Shown here one piece after another: positions 43,749 to 52,776 of a DNA stretch of 54,128 bases. The first letter of the stretch is position 1; every line of letters starts with the position of its first letter. The notes beneath the pieces are model-generated. The model worked only from the letters and a program-made list of their open reading frames with translations. It had not been told where the DNA came from and searched no databases. The DNA is from Candidatus Pelagibacter sp. (GTDB taxonomy: Bacteria; Pseudomonadota; Alphaproteobacteria; Pelagibacterales; Pelagibacteraceae). The stretch lies in the NCBI GenBank assembly GCA_028227525.1, contig JAOJAE010000006.1:1-54128 (forward strand), written 5' to 3'. The translations under genes were made by a program, and so were the position numbers.

Positions 43749-44366
43749 ATGACAAAAAGATTAAACTCTAAACACAAAGTAGACAGAAGATTAAAGGCTA
43801 ACCTTTGGGGAAGACCTAAAAGTCCTTTCAATAAAAGAGACTACGGACCTGGGCAACATGGACAGGGTAGAAAAGGAAAACTTTCTGATTATGGTACTCA
43901 ATTACAAGCTAAGCAAAAATTAAAAGCTTACTACGGTAACATTAACGAGAGACAATTCAGAAATATTTACAAAAAGGCTGTGATGCTTAAAGGTGATACT
44001 GGTGAAAATTTAATTGGTTTATTAGAGAGAAGATTAGATGCAGTCATTTACAGAGCAAAATTTGCAACAACAGTATTTTCTTCAAGACAGTTGATTAACC
44101 ATGGCCATGTTAGAGTAAATGGTAAAAAAGTTAATATTGGAAGTTACATAGTAAAAGAGGAAGACTCTATAGAGATTAGAGACAAATCTAAGCAACTTGC
44201 AATTATCGATATTGCGCTTGCAAGCAAAGAAAGAGAAACTCCAGAATATATTCAAATGGATGAGAAAAACAAAAAAGTTAAATTTGTAAGAACTCCTAAG
44301 TTTGAAGAAGTTCCATATCCAATAGTGATGGAACCAAACCTTGTAATTGAATATTACTCTAGATAA
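43749..44366 (+). CDS. rpsD: 30S ribosomal protein S4
   Basis: A 205-residue primary 16S rRNA-binding protein. Seen: [32 protein letters not shown] in parts, [18 protein letters not shown] and the S4 RNA-binding domain [21 protein letters not shown] with [17 protein letters not shown]. The initial zinc-Cys motif is absent, as in other alphaproteobacterial S4. It stands alone here rather than in an alpha operon, with its own promoter. Confidence 0.97.
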   Translation: MTKRLNSKHKVDRRLKANLWGRPKSPFNKRDYGPGQHGQGRKGKLSDYGTQLQAKQKLKAYYGNINERQFRNIYKKAVMLKGDTGENLIGLLERRLDAVIYRAKFATTVFSSRQLINHGHVRVNGKKVNIGSYIVKEEDSIEIRDKSKQLAIIDIALASKERETPEYIQMDEKNKKVKFVRTPKFEEVPYPIVMEPNLVIEYYSR

Positions 44367-44374
44367 AATTAGAA

Positions 44375-44713
44375 TTAATTTTTAGCCTTAAAATTTACAC
44401 CTTTGGTTTCAAGCATTTTTGCTAATTCACCACTTTCATACATCTCTTTTACAATATCACAACCACCCACAAATTCTTTTTTAATATAAAGCTGAGGAAT
44501 AGTTGGCCAGTCACTGAAGACTTTAATACCTTCTCTAATATTTTGATCTTCTAAAACATTTACACCTTGAAAATTAACTTCAAGAATTTTTAACATATTA
44601 GATACAGCCATAGAGAAACCACACTGAGGAGCATCAGGTGTTCCTTTCATAAATAAGCAAACTTCATTACTGTCAATATGATTTTGAATTAAACTTTTTG
44701 TATTGTCGTCCAT
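44375..44713 (-). CDS. grxD: Monothiol glutaredoxin (CGFS type)
   Basis: A 112-residue Grx4-type protein that binds and passes on [2Fe-2S] clusters, commonly together with BolA proteins. The CGFS motif is at residues 31-34 (APQCGFSMAV), with WPTIPQLYIKKEFVGGCDIV following (TIPQ cis-Pro and GGCD glutathione sites). Start and upstream bolA stop share one base (TAATG). Confidence 0.95.
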   Translation of the reverse strand: MDDNTKSLIQNHIDSNEVCLFMKGTPDAPQCGFSMAVSNMLKILEVNFQGVNVLEDQNIREGIKVFSDWPTIPQLYIKKEFVGGCDIVKEMYESGELAKMLETKGVNFKAKN

Positions 44714-44943
44714 TATTTTTCCTTTGTTTTAATTGCTAGGGCATGTAATTCATTTCCCATTTTACCCTTAAGAGAATTATATACCATTTTATGTTGTTCA
44801 ATTTTGCTTTTACCTGAAAACTCTTTTGAAGTAACTGTTGCTGAATAATGATTACCATCACCAGCTAAATCTTGAATTTCAACAGTAGCATCAGACAATG
44901 CTTCTTTGATTAAACTCTCAATTTCTTTTAAATCCATTGCCAT
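44713..44943 (-). CDS. BolA family protein
   Basis: A 76-residue BolA/IbaG-type protein, partner of CGFS glutaredoxins in iron-sulphur handling. Seen: IESLIKEALSDATVEIQDLAGDGNHYSATV and the family motif KSKIEQHKMVYNSLKGKMG followed by ELHALAIKT. The GDGNHY loop with a His gives the second conserved ligand region. It lies between purL and grxD with 1-base overlaps on both sides. Confidence 0.93.
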   Translation of the reverse strand: MAMDLKEIESLIKEALSDATVEIQDLAGDGNHYSATVTSKEFSGKSKIEQHKMVYNSLKGKMGNELHALAIKTKEK

Positions 44944-47135
44944 TATTTACTCATATAATTTGTTAGCCAATTTGTATTCGATGTTGATAATTCGTCAATT
45001 GATACTTTTGTCTTTTCATTAATGAATAATTGATCTTCATTAATCGTTCCAAGTTCATCATAATGAACAGCGTTTTTGTTTAAAATATCAGTCACTTTTT
45101 TAAGACTATCTTTACTAACTTCAATTATGTATCTGCCTTGATCTTCACCAAAGTAGTACTCAATTTCATTGATTAAATATTTTGGTTTTTTAAGATTAAT
45201 CCCTTTATTTCCTTTAATACACATCTTTGAAACAGCAGTAATTATTCCTCCAATTGATACATCATGTGTACTTTTGATATGACCTGCATCAATTAACTTT
45301 AATACAGTTTCTCCATTATTTTTTTCATTAAATAAATTTACATCTGGTGGAGGACCATTTTTTTCATTTAATATATTTCTTGCAAGTAAACTCTGATCAA
45401 TATGACCTTCAGTTTTACCAACAACTAGAACGACATTATCAACTTGTTTAAAATCCATGGTAATCATTTTTTTATAATCTTTTATTAAACCAACACCTCC
45501 AATAGATGGGGTAGGCTTAATCCCTTCTTCTTTGGTTTGATTATAAAAAGATACATTTCCTGAAACGACAGGGAATTTTAAATATGTTGCAGCTTCTCCA
45601 ATACCTTGAACACACTCAACAAACTCTCCCATATTTTCTTCATTTTCAGGACTACCAAAATTTAAACAATTAGTAATGGCAACTGGTTTTGCTCCAACAG
45701 AAATTAAGTTTCTAAAACTTTCACAAACCACTTGTTTTCCACCAGTTAATGGATGTGCCCAACAATAGACTGCAGAACTATCAACTGATGCTGCTACTGC
45801 TTTATCAGTTCCATGAACACGAACAACTCCTGAGTCACCTCCTGGTTTTTGAATGGTATCTCCCATAACTGTGTGATCATACTGTTGCCAAATCCACTCT
45901 TTACTACAAACATTAGGATGAGATAAAATTTTCTTTAAAACATCTATAATTTTTAAATTTTTAAGATTTTCTTTTTTTATTTTATTTTTTTTAGGAAGTT
46001 TTGCTTTTTTCCATTTACGGTCATACATAGGTGAATTTTCAACCAAAGTATTAACCGGAATATCTGCCACTTGCTCATTATCAAAAAATAATTCAATTTT
46101 TTTAGAATTAGTTGTTTTACCAATTACAGCAAAATCTAAATTCCATTTATCAAATATCTTTTTAGCTTTTTCTTCTTTGCCGTTTTCAAGGACAATCAAC
46201 ATTCTTTCTTGGCTTTCAGATAGCATGATTTCATATGGGGTCATGTTTGCTTCTCTGCACGGAACTTTATTTAAATTAATTTCAATTCCAAGATTTCCTT
46301 TTGAAGCCATTTCGATACTTGATGACGTTAATCCTGCTGCACCCATATCTTGAATTGCAATAATTGAATCTCCTGCCATTAATTCAAGACATGCTTCGAG
46401 TAATAATTTTTCAGTAAATGGATCGCCAACTTGAACTGTTGGTTTTTTTTCTTCAATTTTTTCATCAAAACTAGCTGATGCCATACTCGCACCATGAATT
46501 CCGTCACGGCCTGTTTTTGAACCCACATAAATTACTGGCTTGTTTAATCCTGCTGCTTTTGAATAAAAAATCTTATCTTTTTTAACCAAACCTAAGGTCA
46601 TAGCATTGACTAGAATGTTACCATTATAAGAACTATCAAAGTTTGTTTGACCAGCAATGGTTGGAACTCCCATACAATTTCCATAGCCACCAATACCGTG
46701 AACAACCCCTCGAAGTAAGTTTTTTGTTTTTTTATGCTGAGGTGAACCAAAATGAATAGAGTTCAAATTGGCGATCGGTCGAGCGCCCATTGTAAAAACA
46801 TCTCTCATAATACCACCAACGCCAGTTGCAGCCCCTTGATAAGGTTCAATAAATGAAGGGTGGTTATGACTTTCAATTTTAAATACAATTGCATCATTAT
46901 CGCCAATATCAACTACGCCAGCGTTCTCACCTGGACCTTGGATAACCTGCTTTCCTTTAGTTGGTAGTGTTTTTAAATGAAGTCTTGATGATTTGTATGA
47001 ACAGTGCTCATTCCACATTGCAGAAAAGATGCCAAGTTCAGTAATATTTGGAGTTCTCTTAAGAAGCTCACAAATTTTAGCATACTCATCTTTTTTAAGA
47101 CCATGATCTATGGCTATTTGTTCGTTTACAATCAT
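44943..47135 (-). CDS. purL: Phosphoribosylformylglycinamidine synthase, large subunit
   Basis: Makes FGAM in purine synthesis, using ammonia from PurQ with PurS. A 730-residue small-type Pur[19 protein letters not shown] (ATP/Mg loop), [28 protein letters not shown] in parts, DLGAAGL-like [20 protein letters not shown] and the second half with [10 protein letters not shown] and THDVSIGG. Its ATG overlaps the purQ stop by four bases. The small size with separate purS and purQ fits alphaproteobacterial and Gram-positive type complexes. Confidence 0.97.
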   Translation of the reverse strand: MIVNEQIAIDHGLKKDEYAKICELLKRTPNITELGIFSAMWNEHCSYKSSRLHLKTLPTKGKQVIQGPGENAGVVDIGDNDAIVFKIESHNHPSFIEPYQGAATGVGGIMRDVFTMGARPIANLNSIHFGSPQHKKTKNLLRGVVHGIGGYGNCMGVPTIAGQTNFDSSYNGNILVNAMTLGLVKKDKIFYSKAAGLNKPVIYVGSKTGRDGIHGASMASASFDEKIEEKKPTVQVGDPFTEKLLLEACLELMAGDSIIAIQDMGAAGLTSSSIEMASKGNLGIEINLNKVPCREANMTPYEIMLSESQERMLIVLENGKEEKAKKIFDKWNLDFAVIGKTTNSKKIELFFDNEQVADIPVNTLVENSPMYDRKWKKAKLPKKNKIKKENLKNLKIIDVLKKILSHPNVCSKEWIWQQYDHTVMGDTIQKPGGDSGVVRVHGTDKAVAASVDSSAVYCWAHPLTGGKQVVCESFRNLISVGAKPVAITNCLNFGSPENEENMGEFVECVQGIGEAATYLKFPVVSGNVSFYNQTKEEGIKPTPSIGGVGLIKDYKKMITMDFKQVDNVVLVVGKTEGHIDQSLLARNILNEKNGPPPDVNLFNEKNNGETVLKLIDAGHIKSTHDVSIGGIITAVSKMCIKGNKGINLKKPKYLINEIEYYFGEDQGRYIIEVSKDSLKKVTDILNKNAVHYDELGTINEDQLFINEKTKVSIDELSTSNTNWLTNYMSK

Positions 47136-47815
47136 TTAAGATTATTGATTAAATTATTAAAAAAAAGGGATCCATCTTCACCTGATAGAGAAGGGTCAAT
47201 CATTCTTTCAGGGTGAGGCATCATTCCTAGAACATTTTTTTCTTTGTTAAAGATTCCTGCAATATTTTTAATAGATCCGTTAGGATTAAATTGCTCTTCA
47301 GTTTTACCGTTTTTATCGCAATAATTAATTGCAATTTGCTCGTTATCTTCAATTTCTTTTAATTGGTCTTTAGTACAAAAATAGTTTCCTTCATTATGAG
47401 CTATATGAAACTCTAAAACATCATTATCAATGTTTTTAAAGTAAGTATTTTTTTTATCTTTAATTTTAACAAAAACATTTTTACAAATAAATTCTAAGTA
47501 TTTGTTTCTTAACAGGACACCTGGAACCAATCCTGTTTCAACTAAAATTTGAAAACCATTACAAATACCCATAACCATTCCACCAGAATTTGCAAAATTA
47601 ATGACAGATTTCATAATTTTTGATTTTGATGCCATGCTTCCACATCTTAAATAATCACCATATGAAAACCCACCAGGTAAAACGACTAAATCACTTTTTG
47701 GAAGCTCAACATCATCGTGCCAAACCATTTTATTTTTAAAACCAAATTTTTTAAGAGCAACATCCATGTCTCTATCACAATTTGATCCTGGAAATGTAAT
47801 GACGGATGATTTCAT
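47132..47815 (-). CDS. purQ: Phosphoribosylformylglycinamidine synthase, glutaminase subunit
   Basis: A 227-residue class I glutamine amidotransferase. Seen: [35 protein letters not shown], the nucleophile Cys85 in GICNGFQIL and the His/Glu pair in [12 protein letters not shown]. It hydrolyses glutamine for PurL. Three bases separate it from purS. Confidence 0.97.
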   Translation of the reverse strand: MKSSVITFPGSNCDRDMDVALKKFGFKNKMVWHDDVELPKSDLVVLPGGFSYGDYLRCGSMASKSKIMKSVINFANSGGMVMGICNGFQILVETGLVPGVLLRNKYLEFICKNVFVKIKDKKNTYFKNIDNDVLEFHIAHNEGNYFCTKDQLKEIEDNEQIAINYCDKNGKTEEQFNPNGSIKNIAGIFNKEKNVLGMMPHPERMIDPSLSGEDGSLFFNNLINNLK

Positions 47816-47818
47816 TAA

Positions 47819-48061
47819 TTATTGTACATCAATAATTTTATAATTTTCAATAACAAGATTAGCTAAAAGTTTTTTGCACATTTCTTCAACTTTATCTTTA
47901 GCTTTTTTGGGATCACTTTCTTTGGTATCGATTTCAAAATACTTTCCTTGTCTTACTTCGTTAATATCGTTAAAGCCCATTCCATCTAAAGTTTGATGAA
48001 TAACTTTACCTTGGGGATCTAGCACATCTTTTTTAAGTGTTATAATTACAGAAATTTTCAT
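47819..48061 (-). CDS. purS: Phosphoribosylformylglycinamidine synthase, PurS subunit
   Basis: An 80-residue PurS that bridges PurL and PurQ. Seen: [42 protein letters not shown] in parts: the LDPQGK and GF-x-V-R-x-GK positions are family marks. ATG overlaps the purC stop by four bases. Confidence 0.95.
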   Translation of the reverse strand: MKISVIITLKKDVLDPQGKVIHQTLDGMGFNDINEVRQGKYFEIDTKESDPKKAKDKVEEMCKKLLANLVIENYKIIDVQ

Positions 48062-48843
48062 TTACGCTTCCTTTTAACTGAAGATAATTTTGTAACATTA
48101 ACTGCTGAGACGTTAGATTGCTCGTGAAGTATCCCCAGTCTTTTTGCAACCTCGGTATATGCCGGAATAAGATCGCCTAAATTTTTTCTAAATCTGTCTT
48201 TATCTAGTTTTTTGTCTGTTATACTATCCCAAAGTCTGCAAGTATCAGGGCTAATTTCATCAGCTAATATAACCTCATCTTTATCGTTAACTTTTAGTCT
48301 TCCAAATTCTAATTTAAAATCTATCAATTTAATTCCAACGCCTCTAAACATGCCAATCATAAAGTCATTAATTCTTAAAATCATTTTTTTTACTTTTTCG
48401 ATTTCTTTTTTCGTCGCCCAATCAAAAGCTAAGATATGTTCTTCTGCTATTAACGGGTCTCCTAATTTGTCATCTTTTAAGCAATATTCAATTAATGGTT
48501 CTTTTAAAACTGTGCCATCTTCAATACCTAATCTTTTAGTAATTGATCCAGTTGCAACATTTCTCACGATAAATTCAATCGGGATAATTTCAACTAACTT
48601 AATTACCTGTTCTCTCATATTAAGTCTTTTAACTAAATGATTTTTAATTCCAATTTGTGATAAATTTGAAAGGATATGTTCTGAAATTCTATTATTTAAA
48701 ACACCTTTGCCTTCAATTACAGATTTTTTTTGATTGTTAAATGCTGTTGCATCGTCTTTAAAATATTGAATAACTAAATTTTTATCATTTGTTGCATAAA
48801 TGATTTTAGCTTTACCTTCGTATAGTTTTTTACCTTTTTTCAT
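48058..48843 (-). CDS. purC: SAICAR synthetase
   Basis: A 261-residue phosphoribosylaminoimidazole-succinocarboxamide synthase. Seen: [51 protein letters not shown] and the C-terminal [10 protein letters not shown] and [12 protein letters not shown]. Shares one base with the purB stop. A Lys/Arg-rich tail follows the fold. Confidence 0.97.
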   Translation of the reverse strand: MKKGKKLYEGKAKIIYATNDKNLVIQYFKDDATAFNNQKKSVIEGKGVLNNRISEHILSNLSQIGIKNHLVKRLNMREQVIKLVEIIPIEFIVRNVATGSITKRLGIEDGTVLKEPLIEYCLKDDKLGDPLIAEEHILAFDWATKKEIEKVKKMILRINDFMIGMFRGVGIKLIDFKLEFGRLKVNDKDEVILADEISPDTCRLWDSITDKKLDKDRFRKNLGDLIPAYTEVAKRLGILHEQSNVSAVNVTKLSSVKRKRK

Positions 48844-50135
48844 TATTTAAAAACTCTTCTAAAGATGAAATTCACATTTTTAAAGTGTTTTGCATAACTA
48901 AATATAGATTTTAATTTTTTAGGAGTAATTTTACTCATAATTAACTTATCAGAACTTATCACATCAAATAAATCTAGGTTTTCAGCAAAACATTTTTTAG
49001 CATAATTTTGAACCATTTTATAAGATTGTTCTCTACTTAATCCAGATTTTGTTAACTCTAGCATTACTTCTTGAGAGAAAATTAAGCCTTTTGTAATATT
49101 TAAATTCTCCAACATCTTTTTAGGGTAAACTATCATATTGTCTAAAATGTTAGTTAATCTAACTAATGCAAAATCAGTTGTGATATTGGCATCAGGTCCA
49201 ATGTTTCTTTCAACACTTGAATGTGAAATATCTCTTTCATGCCATAGGGCAATATTTTCTAAAGCAGGAATTACAGCACTTCTAACCATTCTAGAAAGCC
49301 CAGTTAAGTTTTCACTTAATATTGGATTTTTTTTATGAGGCATAGCTGAAGAACCTTTTTGATTTTTAGAAAAGTATTCTTGCATTTCATAGACTTCAGT
49401 TCTTTGTAAGTGTCTAATCTCAACTGCAACTCTCTCAATTGATCCAGCAATAATTCCCAATACTGAAAAATAAAAAGCATGTCTATCCCTTGGTATTACT
49501 TGTGTTGAAATTGGTTCAACTTTTAAGCCTAGTTTTTTAGCAACATAGCTTTCAACTCTTGGATCAATGTTAGCAAATGTTCCAACAGCTCCTGAAATTG
49601 CACAAGTTGATACTTCATTAATTGCATCAACAAATCTTTTTCTATTTCTCTTAAATTCTTCGTAAAACGAAGCCAATTTTAATCCAAAAGTAATGGGTTC
49701 TGCGTGAATACCGTGACTTCTTCCCATGCACGGTGTGAATTTGTATTTCTTAGCTTGTTTTTTAAGAACTTTTAAAATTTGATCTAGGTCTTTTAGGATT
49801 ATTTTACCTGATTGAACCATTTGGATATTAAAACTTGTATCCAATACATCCGAAGAAGTCATACCTTGGTGAAGATATCTAGCTTTAATTCCTGCTTTTT
49901 CAGTCACAGAAGTTAAAAAGGCTATAACGTCGTGTTTAACCTCAGACTCTATTTTATGAATTCTGCTTACATTGATTTTAGCTTTTTTTCTTACAACTGA
50001 GGCGACACCTTTTGGAATTTGAGCAAGTTTTTCCATAGCCTCAGCAGCTGCAACTTCGACATCTAGCCAAATTTTATATTTATTTTCTTCTGACCAAATG
50101 TCAGTTAATTCTTTTCGCGAGTATCTTTTAATCAT
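48843..50135 (-). CDS. purB: Adenylosuccinate lyase
   Basis: A 430-residue lyase acting on SAICAR and adenylosuccinate. Seen: the catalytic regions [27 protein letters not shown] and the mobile signature [20 protein letters not shown]. Length agrees with the bacterial short type. It lies 3 bases after map on the same strand. Confidence 0.97.
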   Translation of the reverse strand: MIKRYSRKELTDIWSEENKYKIWLDVEVAAAEAMEKLAQIPKGVASVVRKKAKINVSRIHKIESEVKHDVIAFLTSVTEKAGIKARYLHQGMTSSDVLDTSFNIQMVQSGKIILKDLDQILKVLKKQAKKYKFTPCMGRSHGIHAEPITFGLKLASFYEEFKRNRKRFVDAINEVSTCAISGAVGTFANIDPRVESYVAKKLGLKVEPISTQVIPRDRHAFYFSVLGIIAGSIERVAVEIRHLQRTEVYEMQEYFSKNQKGSSAMPHKKNPILSENLTGLSRMVRSAVIPALENIALWHERDISHSSVERNIGPDANITTDFALVRLTNILDNMIVYPKKMLENLNITKGLIFSQEVMLELTKSGLSREQSYKMVQNYAKKCFAENLDLFDVISSDKLIMSKITPKKLKSIFSYAKHFKNVNFIFRRVFK

Positions 50136-50138
50136 TAA

Positions 50139-50912
50139 TTATAAGTATGGGGGCTTTAAATAACCTTTAGCAGATTCTGTAAAGATTTCATAACCATTTT
50201 CAGTAATTCCTAATGTATGTTCAAATTGTGCTGATAAAGATTTATCTTTTGTAACAGCAGTCCAGCCATCATTTAACATTTTAACATCGTATTTACCTGT
50301 ATTAATCATAGGTTCAATTGTAAAAGTCATTCCGGGTCTTAAATCCATTCCAGAGTTTTTACTTCCATAATGAAGAATATTAGGAGGCTCATGAAATGTT
50401 GTGCTTATACCATGACCACAAAAATCTCTTACAACAGAAAAACCTTTGTCTTCAACGAATGATTGAATTTCATATCCTATATCTCCTAATCGAATTCCAG
50501 GTTTTAAAATCTTTATAGCTCTCATCATAGATTCGTAAGTTGTATCAATTAGATTATTTAGTTTGACCGACGTGTTTCCAATTGAAAACATTCGACTCGT
50601 ATCTCCATAATGCTCATCTACGATAGCGGTTACATCAACATTAATTGCATCTCCATCTTTTAGCACTCTGTCAGATGGAATACCGTGGCACACAACATGA
50701 TTTAAAGATGTACATAAAGATTTAGTAAAACCTCTATAGTAAAGAGGGGCAGAGTATCCACCGTTATCTCTAATAAATTCATAACCTAATTTATCAATAT
50801 AATCTGTTGAGACACCTTCTTTAATGTTGTCAGTTAACATATCTAAAGTTTGAGCCGCTAGTTTTCCAGCAACTCTCATTTTTTCAAATTTTTCTTTATA
50901 ATCAGTCATCAA
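50139..50912 (-). CDS. map: Methionine aminopeptidase type I
   Basis: A 257-residue metallopeptidase. Seen: metal ligands D (VDVTAIVDEHYGDTSRMF), H (GHGISTTFHEPPNI), E (FTIEPM) and the last Glu (SAQFEHTLGI), and the CTSLNHVVCHGIP substrate region. It removes initiator Met. The 5' end overlaps sfsA by 11 bases. Either of two adjacent ATGs may be used. Confidence 0.97.
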   Translation of the reverse strand: MMTDYKEKFEKMRVAGKLAAQTLDMLTDNIKEGVSTDYIDKLGYEFIRDNGGYSAPLYYRGFTKSLCTSLNHVVCHGIPSDRVLKDGDAINVDVTAIVDEHYGDTSRMFSIGNTSVKLNNLIDTTYESMMRAIKILKPGIRLGDIGYEIQSFVEDKGFSVVRDFCGHGISTTFHEPPNILHYGSKNSGMDLRPGMTFTIEPMINTGKYDVKMLNDGWTAVTKDKSLSAQFEHTLGITENGYEIFTESAKGYLKPPYL

Positions 50913-51600
50913 TAATTTTTAATTTCTTATCAATAAAAATTTTTTTAGAACTTATATTACATCTATAAGCTAAAAAGTTAACACCTGCTTTTTTAGCTAT
51001 TAAATAATTATTATAATATTCTTTATCTATATCTTTAGCTATTTTGAACTTTTCCATATTCTGGATTTGAACTAAAAATAATAAGTAGCTTTTATAACCT
51101 TTTTTTATTGCATCAATAAGAGTGATTAGGTGTTTGGTCCCACGTGCTGTCACAGCATCTGGAAACTCAGCTGTGTCTTTATTTCTAAAAAGGGTAACAT
51201 TTTTAACTTCTACAAAGCTCTTTTGTTTATTTTTCTCAATTAAAAAATCAAATCTAGTTTCTTTATTGAAAAATACCTCTGGTTTAATTAGATCACAATT
51301 TTTAAGTTCTTTAATAAGATTATTTTCTAAAGCGTGTTGAGCTATTCTGTTAGCCATGTGGGTATTAACACCAACTAGGTTTTTTCTAGTCTTAATAATT
51401 TCAAGTCCGTATTTAAGTTTTCTTTTAGGATCATTATTAGGAAGCATATAGACATCATTTCCTTCATCTAAAAGACCCTTCATCGATCCTGTGTTAGGAC
51501 AATGTGCAGTAACTACTTCTTTTGTTAATTGAACATCAGTAAAAAAACGTTTGTAACGTTTGATTAATTTGCCTTTTATTAAAGACTTGGTAAATTCCAT
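50902..51600 (-). CDS. sfsA: Sugar fermentation stimulation protein homolog
   Basis: A 232-residue SfsA protein of unclear role, with an N-terminal OB-like part (IKGKLIKRYKRFFTDV), AHCPNTGSMKGLLDEGN and a nuclease-like C-terminal domain with FVEVKNVTLFRN, FPDAVTARGTKHL. The ATG at 51600 gives the usual MEF start; the frame also opens at 51615, five residues earlier. It is probably the first gene of the leftward pur operon and is divergent from the next gene with about 20 bases between. Confidence 0.92.
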   Translation of the reverse strand: MEFTKSLIKGKLIKRYKRFFTDVQLTKEVVTAHCPNTGSMKGLLDEGNDVYMLPNNDPKRKLKYGLEIIKTRKNLVGVNTHMANRIAQHALENNLIKELKNCDLIKPEVFFNKETRFDFLIEKNKQKSFVEVKNVTLFRNKDTAEFPDAVTARGTKHLITLIDAIKKGYKSYLLFLVQIQNMEKFKIAKDIDKEYYNNYLIAKKAGVNFLAYRCNISSKKIFIDKKLKIIDD

Positions 51601-51620
51601 TTCTAAATTATACATTTAAA

Positions 51621-52370
51621 ATGCCAAAAAACACAAAAGTTAATGCCGCAATATTAATAATAGGTAATGAAATTTTATCTGGCAGAACTCAAGACACCAA
51701 CACTTCAACTTTAGCAACTTGGCTAAATTCAATTGGGGTTAAAGTGGGAGAGGTTAGAGTTATCCCAGACATTGAAAAGACAATAGTCGATACACTTAAT
51801 TTATTAAAGACAAATTACGATTATGTTTTTACAACAGGTGGCATTGGTCCAACCCACGATGATATTACTGCTGAATCTGTTTCAAAAGCATTTAGATTAA
51901 AATATGAAATACACAAAGAGGCATATAAAATTTTAGAAGCTTACTATAAGCCAGGTGAATTTAATGAAGGTAGACAAAAGATGGTCTGGATGCCAGAAAA
52001 TGCAAATTTAATTTTAAATCCGACAAGTGGTGCCCCGGGTTTTAGTGTTAAAAATGTGTTCTGTTTACCAGGTGTTCCGTCTATTTTAAAATCAATGTTA
52101 GGGGGATTAACTAATAGAATTGTTGGAGGTAAGCCTATTTTAAGTTTAACTATAAGCTTAAGAACAGTTGAAAGCGAAATTGCCGACTCTTTAACTAAAG
52201 TGCAAAATGATAACCAAGATGTAGAAATTGGAAGCTATCCTTTTTTTCAAGCTGGAAAGTTAGGAGTTTCAATAGTAGTTAGATCTGAAGATCAATTAAA
52301 AATTGATAATTGTAACTTTCAAATTTTAAAATTTGTTAATGAAAAAAATATAGAAGTTGTGGATCGTTAA
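51621..52370 (+). CDS. Molybdopterin-binding (MoCF/CinA-N) domain protein
   Basis: A 249-residue protein with the MoaB/MogA-CinA fold: AAILIIGNEILSGRTQDTNT, TTGGIGPTHDDITAESVSKAF and NPTSGAPGFSVKNVFCLPGVPS are the conserved loops. It lacks the CinA C-terminal amidase (FAD-like or NMN deamidase) domain, so it is the short form. Role uncertain (possible nucleotide-pyrophosphatase activity). Its stop abuts the next ATG. Confidence 0.88.
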   Translation: MPKNTKVNAAILIIGNEILSGRTQDTNTSTLATWLNSIGVKVGEVRVIPDIEKTIVDTLNLLKTNYDYVFTTGGIGPTHDDITAESVSKAFRLKYEIHKEAYKILEAYYKPGEFNEGRQKMVWMPENANLILNPTSGAPGFSVKNVFCLPGVPSILKSMLGGLTNRIVGGKPILSLTISLRTVESEIADSLTKVQNDNQDVEIGSYPFFQAGKLGVSIVVRSEDQLKIDNCNFQILKFVNEKNIEVVDR

Positions 52371-52772
52371 ATGCTTTATTTTGCTTATGGCAGTAATTTA
52401 AATCATTTTCAAATGAAAAGAAGATGTAAGGATAGTGTTTATTTAAAAAAGATAAATCTAAAAAATTTTAGACTAACTTTTAGAAGCAAATATAGAGCAG
52501 CAGATATAGAGCCTAAAAAAAATTCAATTGTACCTGGTGGATTATTTGAAATTTCAAAAAATGATGAAAAAAAATTAGATGTTTATGAGGATTTTCCTGT
52601 TTTATATAAAAAATATTATTTTAGTTATTATGGAAAGAAAGTAATGACTTATACAATGGTAAAGAAATCACCCTTTAAATTTCCTACTGAACGTTATTTA
52701 AATATTGTAAAAAGAGGGTACAAAGATTGCAAACTTGACTATAAGTTTTTAGAAAAAAGTTTAAAAGGATAA
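52371..52772 (+). CDS. Gamma-glutamylcyclotransferase-like protein
   Basis: A 133-residue GGCT/AIG2-like protein. The signature YFAYGSNLNHFQMKRRC (YGSN loop) begins at residue 3, followed by RLTFRSKYRAADIEP and GGLFEI. The catalytic Glu would be in the EDFP or nearby region (KLDVYEDFP). It may break down gamma-glutamyl peptides. No gap separates it from the previous gene, and the GT2 gene follows by 4 bases. Confidence 0.8.
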   Translation: MLYFAYGSNLNHFQMKRRCKDSVYLKKINLKNFRLTFRSKYRAADIEPKKNSIVPGGLFEISKNDEKKLDVYEDFPVLYKKYYFSYYGKKVMTYTMVKKSPFKFPTERYLNIVKRGYKDCKLDYKFLEKSLKG

Positions 52773-52776
52773 TTTG

